A stretch of 56,471 nt of DNA, taken from NCBI GenBank assembly GCA_021647245.1, contig JAKIVC010000020.1:1-56471 (forward strand). Reading direction: 5' to 3'. This document shows, in pieces, positions 52,929 through 56,471 of the stretch. The position numbers and the translations under genes are program-made. The DNA comes from Gammaproteobacteria bacterium. GTDB taxonomy: Bacteria > Pseudomonadota > Gammaproteobacteria > RBG-16-57-12. Each line of letters begins with the position of its first letter. Within the stretch, counting starts at the first letter, position 1. The notes beneath the pieces were generated by a model. That model was not told where the DNA came from. It made no database searches and saw only the letters and a program-made list of their open reading frames with translations.

Positions 52929-53324
52929 TTTTGTCAGCACTGAAGTAAGTTTTAAGTGTTTGACGAAGGGGATAAAGTCTCTATCTGAGAAAAGCAAGGG
53001 CAGTCGGTTGTCGATACAAAAAGTGGCAATAATAATGTCTGTTGTTTTCCTGATAGTGATTCCCTTTTTTCGTAAATTACGATAGTTATTCGCGCACTTT
53101 GAAACCATATTATGGCCAAACAGCTCGTATTGATCCAAGGTGGCAAGCCTTTTCTTGGCCTGGTTATAATCTTTGTCGTGTCTAAATCCTTGAAGAATTT
53201 CTAATAGTATTATGTCACCTATGGCAACAGAGTCATCTTCAAGGGCAGTATCAAGTGTGTTAGTTTCAGTGTTATCTAAGCCGTTGAAATAGTCAATCCA
53301 AACGCTGGTATCAACTAAAATCAC
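52923..53324 (-). CDS. vapC: VapC-type PIN-domain ribonuclease toxin
   Basis: The 133-residue protein has the PIN active-site acids Asp5 (MILVDTSVWID), Glu42 (LLEILQG), Asp96 and Asp114/116 (LFSDRDF). VapC toxins cleave tRNA or rRNA and are blocked by VapB. Its start overlaps the vapB stop by four bases. The stop codon (TTA on the plus strand, 52923–52925) is made by the first three bases of the cassette itself, so the gene fills the cassette to its edge. Confidence 0.92.
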   Translation of the reverse strand: MILVDTSVWIDYFNGLDNTETNTLDTALEDDSVAIGDIILLEILQGFRHDKDYNQAKKRLATLDQYELFGHNMVSKCANNYRNLRKKGITIRKTTDIIIATFCIDNRLPLLFSDRDFIPFVKHLKLTSVLTKT

Positions 53325-53515
53325 TTTCCGCCCCTCATCTCGTCAAGGTCGCCTTCCCACTTAAGCTTGCCCCTCAACTTTCGTATTGCTTGCTGCTGGT
53401 TTTTCTTAACAAGTAGTTTAAGCCCAAGTTCTACAGCTTCCTTTTTTGTCCGTAGTCCGGTAGCCTTTAACGCATCGTTCATTAATTTGTCGTCAATTAC
53501 TATGTTCGTTCTCAT
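53321..53515 (-). CDS. vapB: VapB-type antitoxin
   Basis: The 64-residue protein has a ribbon-helix-helix N-terminus (MRTNIVIDDKLMNDALKATG) and the C-terminal toxin-binding tail WEGDLDEMRGGK of the VapB family. It neutralises VapC and, with it, represses the operon. RBS AAGGTGA is clear. Such pairs stabilise cassette arrays. Confidence 0.92.
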   Translation of the reverse strand: MRTNIVIDDKLMNDALKATGLRTKKEAVELGLKLLVKKNQQQAIRKLRGKLKWEGDLDEMRGGK

Positions 53516-53525
53516 AAATCACCTT

Positions 53526-53580
53526 ATGTGTATATTTAATGTCAATATACACATTATAGTGAAATATAAAAACATAACAA
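53526..53580 (-). promoter_or_regulatory. vapBC promoter and operator inside cassette 2
   Basis: ATGTGTATATT (53526–53536) and AATATACACAT (53544–53554) are perfect 11-base inverted repeats around seven bases, placed between the −10 and the vapB start. On the minus strand TATAAT (53558–53553) is the −10 and TTGTTA (53580–53575) the −35, 16 bases apart. The −35 overlaps the R'' core of attC2, so the toxin–antitoxin genes have their own promoter within the cassette. Confidence 0.75.
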
Positions 53581-53691
53581 GGCCCATCAACTCGGACAAT
53601 TTACCGCGTGGTTTGGTTTGCGTATTCGCTACGCTCAATTTTACGCAAACCAAACCACGCGGTAAATTGCCGGTTATGGGCGACGTTATGT
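53572..53691 (+). repeat. attC2 recombination site
   Basis: A 120-base imperfect palindrome from ACATAAC (R'', 53572–53578) to GTTATGT (R', 53685–53691), with the long stem GCGTGGTTTGGTTTGCGTA pairing with TACGCAAACCAAACCACGC. Nearly the same as attC3. Confidence 0.95.
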
Positions 53692-53721
53692 TGCTATGAA
53701 AACTGTTAAGGGGAGATCAAG

Positions 53722-55128
53722 GTGCCTGTAGAAGAAGAGAAAAAAGACATTGAATATTCTGATGGACTTGATAAGTTCATTCACTTTGCTTTCGATGATC
53801 TAGTCGATGTTGCCAGCAGTAATTATCAGTTATTTGAAGAACTTTATTACAATAGGAAAAGCCAATGCGATGAGTTTTATGCGTTGATGGAGGATAGTCA
53901 TGTTACTTCACCAAACGTATTAATAGTGGGGGGGGCCGGGGTCGGAAAGACAAGTTTTGTACATAAACTTATAATAAGTACAAAAAAAGACCGTCACTAT
54001 TGCTTGATGCTTGATTATAGAAAGGTTGTCCCAAGGACGAAGGATGGACTGATTAGCTATTTCATTAAAGAAATGGAAAAGTATTTCGATGAAGTTGGTC
54101 ATCCAATTAATACTCTCTCAGATACAAATAAGCTGGATTCAAATTTTCAATGTGTGTATAGCCACCTCGATCTTCTAGATAAAAATGATGTTAGTAAGCA
54201 TTTGATACTTTTTTTGGATGATTTCGATTATGCAGAGGAAGAGTGGTTTGAGCTTCTCAGTTACTTTATCCCTTTTTCTAACAACGAAAAAACAAGCCTT
54301 GTTCTGTCTGTAAGGGAACCGCTGCTAAATTCTATCGATGAATATGATGATCGATTTAGAAGTTCATATATAAAGAAGGCTAGGCAAATAACGTTATCGC
54401 CTATCTCTGTCGAAAATGTAATATCAACGCGGCTTGCTCCTATTTTGATAGAAAAGGAGAATACAAATAAGTTATATGGAATACTGTCAGGGCTATTCAA
54501 TAGAAAAAGTCCCTTGTGTGTTTTGGCAAGGACGCACGGGACGATAGTGGATGACTTGCCTCGGTTTGAGTACCCTTTGACAAAAAAACACAACACCTTT
54601 ATGCAGCGTATCACTAGTGGGGATATCAGGGAAACTTTTGCGATTGCGTATGAAAGTTTGAAATTTATATTTGAGCATGATGAGTACGTTCAAGTATTGA
54701 GTGAAGATGGGCTTGAGAAAAAACGAGTAGGCCGTGAAGGTGTAATGAAAATGCTGTATGACAACAGCGACGCAAGCTACAAAATAGAAAACATACATAA
54801 ATTGCGGTCAAAATCAGGAAACTCTCTGTTTTTTAATGTGTTAGAGGCCGTTAAGATGCTAGGCGTAGTAGATGAGAGATTTTATAGATCACTGACAGAA
54901 CTCGGGCATTCAAAAAAACGTATTGATGATGCAATTGAGTCGCTATCATCAAAGCGGTATAAGTTTTTCGTTCCTTCCAAAATTGTTCCGAAAAAAGTAA
55001 AGAAGAATATTGAATACAATAGAGAGTATATTCCTCTTCCTAAGTTAGAAATGTATTTAGAAATGTGCACTGATTGGCAAGAATACATATCTCGTTGTGG
55101 GCACTATGGTAAATCAATTGAGGTCTAG
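53722..55128 (+). CDS. P-loop ATPase of cassette 3 (STAND/AAA-like), unknown
   Basis: The 468-residue protein starts at GTG 53722 behind AAGGGGAG. Walker A is GGAGVGKTS (70–78), Walker B LILFLDDFD (161–169) and a sensor-like SLVLSVREP follows (192–200). The order, with a helical C-terminal half and a winged-helix-like part (about 360–425, NIHKLRSKSGNSLFFNVLEA), is that of STAND or KAP-like ATPases, which are often switches in defence and signalling. There is no extra nuclease, TIR or protease domain. DNA is AT-rich against the host genes. It is the first of three co-oriented genes that fill cassette 3. Confidence 0.75.
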   Translation: MPVEEEKKDIEYSDGLDKFIHFAFDDLVDVASSNYQLFEELYYNRKSQCDEFYALMEDSHVTSPNVLIVGGAGVGKTSFVHKLIISTKKDRHYCLMLDYRKVVPRTKDGLISYFIKEMEKYFDEVGHPINTLSDTNKLDSNFQCVYSHLDLLDKNDVSKHLILFLDDFDYAEEEWFELLSYFIPFSNNEKTSLVLSVREPLLNSIDEYDDRFRSSYIKKARQITLSPISVENVISTRLAPILIEKENTNKLYGILSGLFNRKSPLCVLARTHGTIVDDLPRFEYPLTKKHNTFMQRITSGDIRETFAIAYESLKFIFEHDEYVQVLSEDGLEKKRVGREGVMKMLYDNSDASYKIENIHKLRSKSGNSLFFNVLEAVKMLGVVDERFYRSLTELGHSKKRIDDAIESLSSKRYKFFVPSKIVPKKVKKNIEYNREYIPLPKLEMYLEMCTDWQEYISRCGHYGKSIEV

Positions 55129-55132
55129 TTTA

Positions 55133-55453
55133 ATGAAGTCAAACGTTCTTTTGGATGTTGCAGAGTTGGCCCTATCTCACCTTGGTGATAAATCTAACGT
55201 AACATACGTGAATATCAACGACCTATATGATGAATATATATCCGGTGGGGCATTATGTAGAATTCCTGTATCCAAAGAATATTTTAGGTCGGCTCTGAAA
55301 ACTATGTTCCCAATATATAAAAATGTGAGGAAGCACACAAACGATTTTAAAATATCGATCAAATCTGCATATTTTGTATGTGATGAATTGTCTCTAACCC
55401 TTAGGCCTATTGAGCATATAATGCAGAGAAAAGTAGAGTTATGTTTGGCTTGA
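55133..55453 (+). CDS. small cassette-3 protein, unknown
   Basis: I start at ATG 55133, five bases after the ATPase stop and behind TTGAGG, giving 106 residues; a longer frame from 55097 overlaps the ATPase end. The product has an LLDVAELALSHLGDKSNV helix, then DLYDEYISGGALCRIPVSKE and a basic segment (FPIYKNVRKHTNDFKISIKS), suggestive of a small winged-helix or replication-type fold, but no family is certain. It overlaps the next gene by 13 bases, so the three are read together. Confidence 0.6.
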   Translation: MKSNVLLDVAELALSHLGDKSNVTYVNINDLYDEYISGGALCRIPVSKEYFRSALKTMFPIYKNVRKHTNDFKISIKSAYFVCDELSLTLRPIEHIMQRKVELCLA

Positions 55454-55701
55454 AAAAATTGTTTAGTAAAAAATGTAATACATGTTTCTTTAAGCAGGAA
55501 GGTAATTGTATTCTATATCGTGTAATGCACCATCCTTGCGGGATGAAAACAAATAAAATAAAAGGAATTACCGATGCTGGTTTTTATGTGAATCTAGTTA
55601 ATAATAGCAAGTTAAGTATAAGAGCCCTGTATTTTTCAATAGCATCATTGATGGTAGCTGTTGCAGCACTTTTGGTAAATATAGTGAGGCTTATATCTTA
55701 G
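55441..55701 (+). CDS. four-cysteine membrane-anchored protein of cassette 3
   Basis: The 86-residue protein has Cys at 12, 15, 23 and 33 (KCNTCFFKQEGNC then HHPCGMK), a likely zinc or iron–sulfur site, and one C-terminal membrane helix (about 63–83, LYFSIASLMVAVAALLVNIV). The N-terminus is cytoplasmic and basic. It overlaps the previous gene by 13 bases, which implies coupled translation. A tail-anchored small effector paired with an ATPase is a common plan in abortive-infection systems; function here is unknown. Confidence 0.6.
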   Translation: MFGLKKLFSKKCNTCFFKQEGNCILYRVMHHPCGMKTNKIKGITDAGFYVNLVNNSKLSIRALYFSIASLMVAVAALLVNIVRLIS

Positions 55702-55716
55702 TCAAGAAAATACGCA

Positions 55717-55836
55717 ACATAACAAGGCCCATAAACTCGGACAATTTGCAGCTGTGTTTGGTTTGCGTATTCGCTGCGCTCAATTTTACGCAAACCAAAC
55801 ACCGCTGCAAATTGCCGGTTATGGGCGACGTTAGCG
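55717..55836 (+). repeat. attC3 recombination site
   Basis: R'' ACATAAC (55717–55723) and R' GTTAGCG (55830–55836), with the same interior as attC2 (GTTTGGTTTGCGTATTCGCT). Only the loop-near arms differ (GCAGCTGTG against CCGCGTGG), with compensating changes on both sides that keep the stem. Confidence 0.93.
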
Positions 55837-56345
55837 TCAAAAAAAAATAAACACCAAACCATCCGAAAGTATTGGTATTGTACATAAAGATCTTATAGTG
55901 GAGCAGAGGTGCTGGAAAACTTAAATCTTAAAGACTCCGTTGTCTCTGGAAATTCATTGCGACTAAGCGAATTTAATTTAGGCATATTACGCCTATCGAA
56001 TACATTGGTGTTTTGAAAGATTTAAAACCCGTACAAAACAAAAAAATCCCAAACAGCATTGTTGCGTAAAATTAATAGTCAATAAAGAGTGCAGGGTTTA
56101 GATTGTCCCCCTTCCAAATATCGCATACCCTGAGAGCATTTAACGTGCACACGACAAAAAACTAAAAAATCCAATTCCACGTAATGGCAACAGTCAATAA
56201 TGAATATTTTATCCAGGCTTTACCACTACCGAATATCGCGCTATTCTGATGGTTATTGAAATGAAAAAGAAAACAAAAAGAGAAAATACAAACATATCCA
56301 GGGTGAGTGCTAATAGCGATGGGTGCGAATGCTGGAAAAACGCTA
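55831..56345 (+). other. integron cassette 4 (partial), no convincing gene
   Basis: The cassette starts with TTAGCG. A short frame at 55909–56016 (GTG start, GGAGCAGAG before it, 35 codons, VLENLNLKDSVVSG) lies behind a promoter-like TTGGTA-16-TATAGT (55872–55899), and another of 36 codons starts at 56261. Neither is recognisable. ACGCTA at 56340–56345 is the left part of this cassette's own R'' core, cut short by the intron-like sequence. Confidence 0.5.
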
Positions 56346-56471
56346 ATCGGGTAGCCAAGGGTCTCTAACCCTCAGCCCCCACAACACCCTGCATGCGGCT
56401 CCGCACAGGGCGTTTCACTTAGCATAGTGAAGCTTGATCCATCCATCACGTAGTGCCACTAGCCCCTGAGA
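56346..56471 (-). mobile_element. 3' end of a group IIC-attC-type intron (partial)
   Basis: On the minus strand this segment ends CTACCCGAT at 56346, the usual 3' end of bacterial group II introns. CGCCCTGTGCGG, a short loop and CCGCATGCAGGG form a domain V-like hairpin at about 56382–56412, with CGC in the catalytic-triad place as in class C. A domain VI-like hairpin (GGGTTAGAGACCC) follows. The 5' part and reverse transcriptase would lie beyond the window. It interrupts the attC R'' core of cassette 4. Confidence 0.6.

Larger units (their letters stand above)
51090..56471. mobile_element. chromosomal integron: intI, attI and at least four cassettes
   Basis: The array consists of a divergent integrase gene, an attI-like junction at 52446 and cassettes 1–4 with starts at 52447, 52923, 53686 and 55831. 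Each cassette's first bases (TTRRRY type) complement the R'' core of its own attC: GTTAGGT with ACCTAAC, GTTATGT with ACATAAC (twice), and GTTAGCG with an interrupted partner ACGCTA. attC2 and attC3 are nearly identical, as in sedentary chromosomal integrons. The right end lies outside the window. Confidence 0.93.

Noticed and set aside
53572-55836. Two long similar palindromes read as a CRISPR array
   Set aside because: Only two copies 2.1 kb apart with R''/R' core sites; they are attC sites. No CRISPR array of short spaced repeats is present in the window.

Overview
The window looks like the chromosome of a gammaproteobacterium. The evidence is the linkage of rsmI–lpoA–yraN–dolP, ratA–rnfH–bamE–fur, amgK–murU and yqiJ–yqiK, the BamE/LpoA envelope machinery and an rnpB of type A. 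A c4-like cytochrome, NnrS, RND efflux genes and many decayed transposons would fit an environmental, possibly sulfur-oxidising lineage, but nothing here proves the genus.

Left end (1–7.1 kb): decayed mobile DNA (IS1380-like fragments, a small palindromic element, an IS1595-like tail) surrounds a minus-strand operon of an amino-acid permease and a P3A H+-ATPase that runs into a broken FeoB-like gene. A 'mobile mystery' A/B pair (XRE regulator plus Fic protein) follows. 7.2–15 kb: prfC, a periplasmic helical-repeat protein, and an unusual five-gene block with two roadblock/LC7-type proteins, a protoglobin, a FimV-like TPR protein and a large protein carrying 17 tandem Val-Glu-(Ala/Thr/Asn) triplets.

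15–35 kb: a dihaem c4-type cytochrome, a GMCGG membrane protein with a His-rich tail, a pspA–yqiJ–yqiK envelope-stress operon, a periplasmic ATP-dependent DNA ligase, an RND pump, recQ, nnrS behind an FNR/DNR-type site at about −41.5, a lytic transglycosylase, a GacA-like regulator and amgK–murU for cell-wall recycling. 35–50.6 kb: a DUF4382 lipoprotein, an NSS transporter, ratA/rnfH, bamE, fur, a DASS transporter, ogt, PBP1B, a flavodoxin-like reductase, a GlcD-like oxidase, dolP, yraN, lpoA, rsmI and rnpB.

Right end (50.9–56.5 kb): a chromosomal integron. The minus-strand integrase has a near-consensus LexA box on its promoter. To its right are an attI-like junction and four cassettes whose boundaries are confirmed by matching core sites (GTTAGGT/ACCTAAC, GTTATGT/ACATAAC twice, and GTTAGCG with a matching but interrupted partner). 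Cassette 1 is apparently non-coding, cassette 2 is a self-promoted vapBC toxin–antitoxin pair, and cassette 3 is a 2.1-kb three-gene unit (P-loop ATPase, small protein, four-Cys membrane protein). Cassette 4 has its attC interrupted by what looks like the 3' end of a group IIC-attC intron that leaves the window. Cassette 3 is the best candidate for an undescribed system, possibly anti-phage defence; the roadblock–protoglobin block is the second candidate. Both functions are inference.
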